12,744 bases of DNA, taken from positions 1,626 through 14,369 of the forward strand of contig DEBI01000029.1 of assembly GCA_002348465.1 (NCBI GenBank), written 5' to 3'. The DNA comes from Gemmatimonadales bacterium UBA2960 (GTDB taxonomy: Bacteria; Gemmatimonadota; Gemmatimonadetes; Longimicrobiales; Gaopeijiaceae). The position numbers and the translations under genes were made by a program. Under the pieces are notes generated by a model. It did no database searches, was not told the DNA's origin, and was given only the letters and a program-made list of their open reading frames with translations. Below, in pieces: positions 1 through 6,562 of the stretch (position 1 is the stretch's first letter; every line of letters begins with the position of its first letter).

Positions 1-986
1 CTCCATTCGACCGTAATCGTCGAATCGCGGAGGGCAACTGCTTCATTATCCAAAACCAGATGTCCGTCTCTAGATGAATGCAGCTCTAGGGCGTAGACCT
101 GAGAGTAGCGGGGTGAATTGTTTGTGGTTGCCCACCCAAGATGCTGATTAAAGCCCCCTATGATCCCGAATGCTCCGCCGATTCGGAAATCACCATAGAA
201 CTCCACCTCGTCGCTGATCTGTACGTGCGCTTCGTAGTACCCCGCTTCCCACGATAGGTGAGGATTTCGTAACAAGATCGCATCACCCGATTCCGTCCGT
301 GTTCCGTCGAGCGCCCACGCATTCGATCCATCGGTGACGGGATCGAATGAAGAGAATAAAGCCTCTTCATGACCCCACGAGCTAGGATAGGCCGGCACTG
401 GCAGGTCTCTCGAGCCTACCCGTTCCTGGTCCCGGGCAGCCTGGGCTCTAACAAATGCAGCTGCATCTGCTCGACTCCAGGTATACACATCATTCGTGAG
501 CGCATCTACTCCTGTGAAGTCAGGAACTAACCACGCTGGAAATTCCCCGGGGTTCTGCCGGGCGTACTCGTTTACACCTTCAGCAAACCCATCATACGTT
601 GCTCGAGCCCGTGGCTCCAGCAACTCGTACCTAGCCGCCGCGAGCGCATGAGCCTCTCGTCCCGCAAAGTCTCCCGCAATCGAATCTCGGCCTGTATAGC
701 GTCCGTACTCCCCTCTGCTGCGGACGAAACCAACGGCAACTTGGTCTCCATAATCCTCGGACTGAACCCACCCCATCGCATACCCGAAAGCCTTCCAGTC
801 TTCAGCGTATATGTGTGGGACTCCATACTCGGTCCGGATGATCTCCACACGGGCGGACAACGCCTGCGCTGTGTCTGGATAAGAAGGCGGCTCCGAGACT
901 GTGAGAACTTGGGCCCTCACCGGTCCCGCCCAAATCATCAGAAACACGATTGCCAAGACTCTCGCACCGCACGGCCAGTAAGTCAT
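1..986 (-). CDS. Penicillin acylase family Ntn-hydrolase, N-terminal part (cut by window edge)
   Basis: The reading frame is open from an ATG at 986 to the left edge (328 codons seen), so the C-terminal part is missing. Residues 1-25 form a Sec signal peptide (hydrophobic VLAIVFLMIWAG, likely cut after VRA), placing the enzyme in the periplasm or outside. The early block GVPHIYAEDWKAFGYAMGW is typical of the alpha chain of penicillin acylases. The motif DGSNAWALDG puts the expected autocatalytic cut between Gly220 and Ser221; Ser221 would become the N-terminal nucleophile of the beta chain, followed by NPHLSW as in the family. Known members cleave amides of penicillins, N-acyl-homoserine lactones or other acyl-amines; the short alpha region (about 195 residues after the signal) resembles AHL acylases of the PvdQ type more than penicillin G acylase, but the substrate cannot be read from sequence. 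A GGGAGAAAAGGAA ribosome site precedes the ATG. It lies downstream of a strong terminator, so it probably has its own promoter. Confidence 0.93.
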   Translation of the reverse strand, partial: MTYWPCGARVLAIVFLMIWAGPVRAQVLTVSEPPSYPDTAQALSARVEIIRTEYGVPHIYAEDWKAFGYAMGWVQSEDYGDQVAVGFVRSRGEYGRYTGRDSIAGDFAGREAHALAAARYELLEPRARATYDGFAEGVNEYARQNPGEFPAWLVPDFTGVDALTNDVYTWSRADAAAFVRAQAARDQERVGSRDLPVPAYPSSWGHEEALFSSFDPVTDGSNAWALDGTRTESGDAILLRNPHLSWEAGYYEAHVQISDEVEFYGDFRIGGAFGIIGGFNQHLGWATTNNSPRYSQVYALELHSSRDGHLVLDNEAVALRDSTITVEW

Positions 987-1152
987 TTCCTTTTCTCCCA
1001 AAACACCTTCACACCCCAAGGAAAACACTCAAGTTCACGCCAATACTACATCCCAGAGCAATTAAGGCAGCTATGTGGACGCAATCCTCGTCGTGACCAG
1101 AGAGTTTTTGTGGCTGCCGGCTTATCCCGCAAAGAATCTCGGCATAGTCAAA

Positions 1153-1191
1153 AAAAGGGGGTGACGGATCACCGATCCGCCACCCCCTTTT
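1153..1191 (-). terminator. Strong intrinsic terminator after the lipoprotein gene at 1221-2000
   Basis: An 18-nt inverted repeat (left arm 1153-1170, right arm 1174-1191) has a single mismatch and a 3-nt loop. The minus-strand RNA ends the stem with CACCCCC followed by seven Us, the classic Rho-independent form. The arms end in A4/T4, so it could also work, less well, on the plus strand. It sits 30 bp past the stop of the lipoprotein gene and before the acylase gene, separating the two transcripts. Confidence 0.9.
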
Positions 1192-1220
1192 GAAGGAGAT
1201 CACTGGCTCCCTTCAGAACA

Positions 1221-2000
1221 TCATCCGCCCTTCTTCTTGCGGAACGGCTTCCGTCGGTCCCTAGCTGCAAGGTCGATCTCGATCTCTTCTCCGTTTACGA
1301 CCGCTTGCGCAAACTGTGTTCCGTCAAAGGTGATCACGATGTCGACCTCTTTCGTCGTGGCACCATCCGAGTTCGTTCGAACAGCCACCATGGAGCGCTC
1401 TATCGTTCCCGACAACGGGTACCGGGGCTCGGTACCACGAATCGGTACGACGACATCGTTGTAAACTGCGGACCCATCCATCGTGTGCGACCGCTCGCTC
1501 CCGTCCTCAAGAACACCGCTTTTGCTGGTATGGCTGGTGGACGTGCCATTCCATGTCCTCGTCACTTCCTCACCTGCCAGCCCGCTAGCAACCATGCTGC
1601 GCGTCCGCTCAGTTTCGGCTCTGAAGCGCTCACGCTCGATGAGTTGGGTCGAGGAGGTCTCTACGTGCACCTCTTCGGTAGCTAGAGCATCATATGCGTC
1701 TTGCTCTGCGCCATCCGAGTCGAAAAACGTCACCGTCTTTGTCCGACTCCACGTGCGACCTGCGGCCCCCATCGAAGGTCGCGCGGGTGAATCCGAAGCC
1801 AAGGAAGGAGGGAAGTTGAAGAGGAATGGATCAATAAACATCCTTGCTTCCTCAATCGTCGCATCAGCAGCCAACATTGCCGCGTCAACTACCACAACGT
1901 CCTTCAAACTCTCTATCGACGTAGCTTCATCGCACGCTGCGACTCCTACCACCAAAATCAACATCGCGTATCGCGCACTCCGCCTAATCCTTTCCTTCAT
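1221..2000 (-). CDS. Putative lipoprotein of unknown function, basic C-terminus
   Basis: 259 residues. The frame extends upstream to an ATG at 2120, but the ATG at 2000 is preferred: it directly precedes a lipoprotein signal (KERIRRSARYAMLILVVGVAAC), with lipobox VAAC and lipidation at Cys23, and a GTGGGGGTAG stretch lies just upstream. After the Cys comes an Asp (DEA), which in enterobacteria can favour inner-membrane retention; whether that holds here is unknown. The mature part has an acidic helical stretch (residues about 30-60), then a Ser/Thr-rich, probably beta-rich body (about 80-245) with repeated T/S-E-R patterns, and a strongly basic tail RDRRKPFRKKKGG. I recognise no catalytic motif and no family. 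It is divergent from the lipoprotein at 2290 and ends at a strong terminator, so it is likely monocistronic. Confidence that it is a real gene is high; function is unknown. Confidence 0.82.
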   Translation of the reverse strand: MKERIRRSARYAMLILVVGVAACDEATSIESLKDVVVVDAAMLAADATIEEARMFIDPFLFNFPPSLASDSPARPSMGAAGRTWSRTKTVTFFDSDGAEQDAYDALATEEVHVETSSTQLIERERFRAETERTRSMVASGLAGEEVTRTWNGTSTSHTSKSGVLEDGSERSHTMDGSAVYNDVVVPIRGTEPRYPLSGTIERSMVAVRTNSDGATTKEVDIVITFDGTQFAQAVVNGEEIEIDLAARDRRKPFRKKKGG

Positions 2001-2216
2001 ACTGCTACCCCCACGGTGAGATCGGTCACACACATCTGTGGAAAGACAGAGTGTGTGCCCGCCACAATCGTTAAAAGCTGAATCCAACCAAGAAGACTCA
2101 GAGGCGTCCGAATCGAGCACACCCCGAGCAGCTGTTCTTGCCTTGTTAGTGGGTTCGAACGTAACAGTACCAATGCGCTCTGCACCACTACATTAATTCC
2201 AAGCCGAAAAAAAACG

Positions 2217-2242
2217 AGGGTCAGTTTTTTTGATTTGACCCT
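2217..2242 (-). terminator. Hairpin with T8 tract on the minus strand
   Basis: AGGGTCA (2217-2223) and TGACCCT (2236-2242) form a 7-bp stem with a 12-nt loop. Read on the minus strand it is followed by CG and eight Ts, a plausible Rho-independent terminator; on the plus strand only four Ts follow. No minus-strand gene ends just upstream, so if it works it would stop antisense readthrough crossing the lipoprotein gene at 2290-2847. It could instead be a structure in the leader of that gene. Confidence 0.45.
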
Positions 2243-2265
2243 TTTCAGCAACTGTCAGCGCTAAT
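2235..2265 (+). promoter_or_regulatory. Candidate sigma70-like promoter for the lipoprotein gene at 2290
   Basis: TTGACC (2235-2240, 5 of 6 to the -35 consensus) and GCTAAT (2260-2265, 4 of 6 to the -10) are 19 bp apart, slightly long. Transcription would start about 2272, giving a short leader that holds the Shine-Dalgarno. It overlaps the right arm of the hairpin at 2217-2242. Pattern match only. Confidence 0.3.
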
Positions 2266-2277
2266 GCTGGCTCCATC

Positions 2278-2285
2278 AAGGAGGT
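2278..2285 (+). promoter_or_regulatory. Consensus Shine-Dalgarno (AAGGAGGT)
   Basis: An eight-base full match to the anti-Shine-Dalgarno, four bases before the ATG at 2290. It fixes the start of the plus-strand lipoprotein gene and suggests strong translation. A small hairpin (GTCAGC 2254-2259 with GCTGGC 2266-2271, one wobble) lies just upstream and leaves the site free. Confidence 0.8.
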
Positions 2286-2289
2286 CGAA

Positions 2290-2847
2290 ATGAGATCGCT
2301 TGTCTCCGCGACTGTCGTCGCACTCGTAATGGTTGGTTGCGCTCCAGGCGACACGGGGCAAGACACTGCAGTCGAGACTCCCGCAGGAACCGACGGCTAC
2401 TCTTTACCTGAGTTTGACCAAGCTCAGTTGCTGAACAGAGCAGCGATGAACTGGACTGTAATGTTCGCAGTCTATCTCGACGAGCGCATGGAATCGGGAG
2501 GTACTCCAGCTGAAGCGGGTCAGGCGTTCTCCGAGATCGTCGGCAGCAGTTGGACCGGCGAATTCAACGCTATAAGCCTATTCAACGCGATGTATGCAAA
2601 CTGGTCTATGTATCCGGGCCTAGCTTGCGAAGTAACGACTGCGGAAGAGGACCAAGTAGAGGCTTCATGCAACAGACCCTACGTGCCCTTGTTTGAAAGC
2701 AGCGAGAATGACCTGTACGGCACTAGCCTAGAGGAGCATGAGGCTGCGATGGGGGCCTTCCAGGCAGCGATAGCTGAGCTTAAGGGATTAAACTGGGATC
2801 AGAGCCTGGAAGGAGAAAATCTCCATATCTCCATTACTATGGACTGA
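2290..2847 (+). CDS. Small putative lipoprotein of unknown function
   Basis: 185 residues with a short lipoprotein signal (MRSLVSATVVALVMVGC, lipobox MVGC, lipidation at Cys17). Mature residues 18-40 form an acidic Thr/Gly-rich linker; the rest is acidic, Glu/Asp-rich and probably alpha-helical, with aromatic clusters (MNWTVMFAVYLDER, FNAMYANWSMYPG). Two Cys residues, in the LACEV and EASCNRP segments about 16 residues apart, could form a disulfide outside the inner membrane. I see no enzyme motif and do not recognise the family. Its start is fixed by a perfect Shine-Dalgarno. It is the only plus-strand gene between two minus-strand groups: divergent from the lipoprotein at 1221-2000 and convergent with the PHP lipoprotein at 2987. 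Real gene very likely; function unknown. Confidence 0.85.
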   Translation: MRSLVSATVVALVMVGCAPGDTGQDTAVETPAGTDGYSLPEFDQAQLLNRAAMNWTVMFAVYLDERMESGGTPAEAGQAFSEIVGSSWTGEFNAISLFNAMYANWSMYPGLACEVTTAEEDQVEASCNRPYVPLFESSENDLYGTSLEEHEAAMGAFQAAIAELKGLNWDQSLEGENLHISITMD

Positions 2848-2986
2848 ATAAGAGGCATCACAGGAGGGTAAGCAACAACGGTCAGGTCGGGATTTTTAAG
2901 TGTCCTCAAAACTCGTTTTAACGTCCGTCATACACTTCATGAATCCTGCCTTCCGAAGGGCGAAGAATCCGAACCCTGCCTCCGGG

Positions 2987-4027
2987 TCAGCGTCGCATGA
3001 CAAACACCGGCTGGACCCAAGCCAGGTCCGACCGTGAATTCTGCACTCGTGCCCGCACATACCCGACGTCTTCGGTCAAATGAAAGACTGCCGGATTGTC
3101 CTCCGTCCGCAGTAACGTCTCCCCCGATGCACCGATAAAGGTTGTCTCGTAGCCAAAATCACGGTCTTGAGCGATGTGGATTTCTAGGCTTCGAGGCCGA
3201 ACCGCAATCTCAGTTAGCTCAACCCCGGTGCTGGCGTAGAAATGTCCCGCCTCTAGGCTGGCCATGAGCTCACTAGCATCTAGGGTGTCTGCTCGAACTG
3301 AAATCCAGCCACGGCCAGGGTTAGCTCGGTCAGCGTTGAACTCACCTTGAAAATGATGCGCATCATCCACCGCAATCCCGAAGACAGTCTTGCCTCCAGT
3401 TAGTAAAACGTCCCAGATCTCCTCCACGGAAGGTGACCCACTTCCTCCATCATTGTGCACCGTCGGATGGCCATTCCATATCTCTAGAAGCCGGTCATCC
3501 TCGACCCGAGCCAACTCTTGCGCTCCTATAGACCACAGGAAGTTGGGGTGATTTATGTGCGGTACCCCCTCAACTTCACGAATCGCGTCAACATTGGCTT
3601 GAATTGTAGCGACAAGGGTTTCGGACCTTCTCGGCTCAATAACGTGAGGAATGTTCAGTCCGTTAACATGCACAGCAGCTGACTCAAAGCTCGACGTCAC
3701 CTCTTCGCCCGGAATTAGCAGAAACTCGTCATCAACTATGTAAGACAATGTTTTAGGGTCCGTGAAAACGTTGTGGTCGGAAAGAACTAGAAAATCATAT
3801 CCATTCTCTTTGTACCAACGAGCCACGTATTCCGGCGACGAGTCCCCGTCGCTGTTCGTCGTGTGAGCGTGAGTGTTCCCCTTGTACCAACGACCGGACC
3901 AGTCCGGTATATCAAAGACAACTCCACCAGCAAACGACGCTGATTCTTCCACAGGAGGCGAGCAAGAGCCTCCTGAAACCAACAACGCCACCAGCGAGAG
4001 CCAGAGGAGGTCCTTCCGGTAAGTCAT
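2987..4027 (-). CDS. PHP-domain metal-dependent hydrolase, putative lipoprotein
   Basis: 346 residues from the ATG at 4027; a longer frame reaches 4165, but this ATG has a GGGAGCAGG ribosome site and opens a signal sequence (LLWLSLVALLVSGGSC, possible lipidation at Cys22; Gly at -3 makes the lipobox weak). PHP metal-site motifs appear in order: NTHAHT (His53, His55), LSDHN (Asp84, His85), IPGEEV (Glu108/109), a His at 120, INHPN (His160), EIWNG (Glu182) and AVDDAHH (Asp221/222, His224). PHP enzymes hydrolyse phosphoesters with two or three metal ions (phosphatases, nucleases); exported single-domain forms like this have no firmly known substrate. The last roughly 90 residues look like a small beta domain. 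The ATG overlaps the stop of the M28 gene (ATGA), so the two are translationally coupled, and this is the last gene of the unit. Confidence 0.9.
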   Translation of the reverse strand: MTYRKDLLWLSLVALLVSGGSCSPPVEESASFAGGVVFDIPDWSGRWYKGNTHAHTTNSDGDSSPEYVARWYKENGYDFLVLSDHNVFTDPKTLSYIVDDEFLLIPGEEVTSSFESAAVHVNGLNIPHVIEPRRSETLVATIQANVDAIREVEGVPHINHPNFLWSIGAQELARVEDDRLLEIWNGHPTVHNDGGSGSPSVEEIWDVLLTGGKTVFGIAVDDAHHFQGEFNADRANPGRGWISVRADTLDASELMASLEAGHFYASTGVELTEIAVRPRSLEIHIAQDRDFGYETTFIGASGETLLRTEDNPAVFHLTEDVGYVRARVQNSRSDLAWVQPVFVMRR

Positions 4028-6534
4028 GGAGACCTGCTCCCTTTTTCCTCGGCTAGAAGCAATTCTGACAACTCCTCTGGAGGGTTCGCTAGTTCGACAA
4101 TCGCATATTGCGGATCGGCAAAAGCCGCTACCGAAAACCGAAACATCGCTCGATCGCTCATCCAATTCACATTAGGTGCGAGATGCTGAGGCCGTTCAAA
4201 TCTTTCCTCTCCGATAATTTCCTGAGGCCTGAGCAGGTGCTCTATCACGTGCATATCGATTGGCTTGCCTGCAGGCATCTTCAAGCCAAGAACTACAAAA
4301 CCTTCTGGCTCTCCACGGTGTTCCGCCCACCAAGCCCCTTCAGGGTCCCTTAATTGCACGCCATTGATCGACTCAAGCACCACTCCCTCCTCAAGGTGGA
4401 ACCGCATCACCTCAGCTCCTATCCTAGAGCGGACCTGGAGCTCAACGAGACGAGAGGCATCCACCACTGTGTCAGTAGTCACATAAGCTGCTGGCGGAAG
4501 GGCTTCATAGATCGGCGCCGAAGCGACCGGAACCATTCCAGACCGGTAACCGAATGATGACAAGTCTTTGGTGCCGTCGAACGAGGCCCGTGCAGCCGAT
4601 CTAGCCCAGGCGAAACCCAGCCGATCCTCAGGGCCGGGCGAAGTCGCCCAAACGGCTTGACCTGTTCCATGCTCGTAGGCGTAAACTAGTGTGCTTGGTG
4701 CTGGCCGAGCCCTGCTCGGCTCAGCGCCGACCAGCCCGACGGCGAGTGATGCCACTGAGAGCGTTCCAGCAGCGAGAGGGAACCACCAAGCGTTCGGCTC
4801 TCGTAAGGCATTCAGGGCTGGAAGGCATAGAAGAACCATGACGCCTATCAACGAACCTATAACTCCAGCCATCTCTAGCCTCAGGGCAAGCCAGATCAAT
4901 TCAATAACCGGCTCGAGCATTAGGATAACCGGAGCAGCGAGCAACAGGCTTAGAACCCAGCCTATCGAGGTCTGCTCACGGCCTCCACGCACAGCCAAGA
5001 TCAGCACCGAAAAGGCGGAAGCGATCACTGGCCACTGAAAATTCATAGCAGCCAGGGGCGCTGCAACACTGAGGCCGATAGCAAGACTGGCGGGAATCAG
5101 CAGGGAACCCAGAGAGAGCTCCACAATAGAAATCCAGCGCCCCACAAAAGCGGCGAATAAGGCCGTTACGGACAGAACCGCGAAGCCAAGCGCGAGAACA
5201 TACCAGCCCTCCTGATGGAAGACCGAACCTTGCAGCATCCCGTATTCGGGATGCAGTCCCGGCAAGACCTGCATAAGAGCGTGACCGAAGCCAAAGGAGG
5301 TGACCAGAACGACCAAGGACACCAGAAAGCCCACCAACAATCTTTTGGATGAAGCTCCACACCTCCTCGCAACAGCGACCACTAATGCCAAAAGGACGAT
5401 GATGAGACCAGAAATTGGCAGAACCCAGCCTCTTCCGTACACCACAAGCCCAAGCGCCGGCAGCGAGAAATACACAACGTTTTCGGCAAGCGTTTCGCTG
5501 AGGTCCGCGTTCCCATAGTACTTCAGCGCACCTAGGGCGTGAATCCCATGATGTTGCAAGGTGGCTTCGGAGAGATTTTCAGGAGTATCAAAGACCTGAT
5601 GGTATACATGAGCATTGTCGATCGAGGCAAAGTTCAGCCCCTGTGTGCCTGCCTCTATGAATGGGGTGAAATCAGTCCCATTAGGCATCCGCTGGTAGAC
5701 CTCATACGACATTGAGTTTGCAAACGGGTGAGTGTCCCACTCCTTAAGGGTGCGAATGATCCACCCGTTCTGATCCGCCGTTTCGAACATGATCGAAGGC
5801 CCACCAGAACCCCGCATTTCGAACGACAGCACGATATCGACATCCGGCATCCACTCATGTTCAGCGACGAAAGCGCGCGCGCCCATCAGACCGATTTCCT
5901 CGGCGTCTGTAAATACCACGATGAGGTCATTTAGCAGAGGCAACCCCGTGCGAACCGCTCGTATGGACTCTAGGGCAGCTACCACTCCAGACCCATCGTC
6001 TCCCGCACCAACCGCGATCTCGCGACTGTCATAGTGCGCAGTGATCAGAACAGCCCCCGTCGGCGAGGTGCCGGGAACCCTGGCGATAATGTTTCGGACT
6101 GTAGCAGCGCGCGCGCCATCGAAACCCTGAAGTACGCTAGTCGTTGTCTGCACCTGTGGGTCCAGTCCGAGCTTGAGCATCTCCTCCACGATAAAGCTCC
6201 TCACCCACGCATGCTCGGGTGAGCCAGGCGGATGAGCACGGCGCACCATCCCTGTTAGCGTGGTCATAGCACGGGCAGACGAGAACACAGAGTCTGGGGC
6301 ATTCGCCGCTACGGGACTTGGCAGTCCCGTGCGACTACTTGCAAAGATCGAGAGCAAAAACAACGCCGTCAGCATCAAAAAGGCTTGCCATCTGGTCCCC
6401 GCAATGCTCGCTTTTGATTCCCCAGAGGTCACGGTTGCTTCTTCTGGTGACGAGCTCAGGTCTTCTTCCCTACCCTGGCCTGCAGGGACGATTTCCCTGT
6501 CCGAAAAGCTTTCCGGTAGATCCAGGTCGCTCAT
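4024..6534 (-). CDS. Membrane-anchored M28 metallopeptidase, ERMP1/Fxna-like
   Basis: 836 residues. A hydrophilic N-terminus of about 48 residues is followed by one membrane helix (about 50-66), an M28 catalytic domain (about 80-345), roughly nine further hydrophobic helices (about 353-604) and a C-terminal domain of about 230 residues, probably beta-rich. Di-zinc site residues are all visible: His167 (TAHYDS), Asp179 (GAGDDGSG), the EE pair Glu212/Glu213 (TDAEEIGL), Glu239 (LSFEMRGSGG) and His312 (HVYHQVFDTPEN). Glu in place of the usual Asp at 239, together with this domain order, matches eukaryotic ER metallopeptidase 1/Vps70-like proteins and their bacterial homologues. The catalytic part should face the periplasm. 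It probably acts as an aminopeptidase; substrate unknown. An AGGAGG lies 11 nt before the ATG. The gene starts 28 nt after the carboxypeptidase stop and overlaps the PHP gene. Confidence 0.93.
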   Translation of the reverse strand: MSDLDLPESFSDREIVPAGQGREEDLSSSPEEATVTSGESKASIAGTRWQAFLMLTALFLLSIFASSRTGLPSPVAANAPDSVFSSARAMTTLTGMVRRAHPPGSPEHAWVRSFIVEEMLKLGLDPQVQTTTSVLQGFDGARAATVRNIIARVPGTSPTGAVLITAHYDSREIAVGAGDDGSGVVAALESIRAVRTGLPLLNDLIVVFTDAEEIGLMGARAFVAEHEWMPDVDIVLSFEMRGSGGPSIMFETADQNGWIIRTLKEWDTHPFANSMSYEVYQRMPNGTDFTPFIEAGTQGLNFASIDNAHVYHQVFDTPENLSEATLQHHGIHALGALKYYGNADLSETLAENVVYFSLPALGLVVYGRGWVLPISGLIIVLLALVVAVARRCGASSKRLLVGFLVSLVVLVTSFGFGHALMQVLPGLHPEYGMLQGSVFHQEGWYVLALGFAVLSVTALFAAFVGRWISIVELSLGSLLIPASLAIGLSVAAPLAAMNFQWPVIASAFSVLILAVRGGREQTSIGWVLSLLLAAPVILMLEPVIELIWLALRLEMAGVIGSLIGVMVLLCLPALNALREPNAWWFPLAAGTLSVASLAVGLVGAEPSRARPAPSTLVYAYEHGTGQAVWATSPGPEDRLGFAWARSAARASFDGTKDLSSFGYRSGMVPVASAPIYEALPPAAYVTTDTVVDASRLVELQVRSRIGAEVMRFHLEEGVVLESINGVQLRDPEGAWWAEHRGEPEGFVVLGLKMPAGKPIDMHVIEHLLRPQEIIGEERFERPQHLAPNVNWMSDRAMFRFSVAAFADPQYAIVELANPPEELSELLLAEEKGSRSP

Positions 6535-6562
6535 CTTGCCCGCGTCCTCCTGTGAAGGTGAG

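Noticed and set aside
648..1193. 181-codon plus-strand open frame
   Set aside because: It runs antisense to the well-supported acylase gene and through the terminator; its product is of odd composition with no recognisable motif.
1483..2019. 178-codon plus-strand open frame
   Set aside because: Antisense to the lipoprotein at 1221-2000, whose signal sequence and terminator support the minus strand.
2001..2120. Forty-residue N-terminal extension of the lipoprotein at 1221-2000
   Set aside because: It would bury a textbook lipoprotein signal in the middle of the protein; the ATG at 2000 fits better.
1997..2251. 84-codon minus-strand frame in the divergent region
   Set aside because: No ribosome site; it begins next to the hairpin, covers the likely promoter region and overlaps the lipoprotein start. 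The product resembles nothing I know.
2848..2986. Short palindromes such as CCTTCCGAAGG and ACCC/GGGT in the convergent gap
   Set aside because: Stems of 4-5 bp without a T run are too weak to call a terminator.
4028..4165. 46-residue N-terminal extension of the PHP protein
   Set aside because: It overlaps the end of the M28 gene and precedes a clear signal sequence that starts at the ATG at 4027.
4976..5362. 128-codon minus-strand frame inside the M28 gene
   Set aside because: A shifted-frame shadow of the membrane-helix region, without its own ribosome site.
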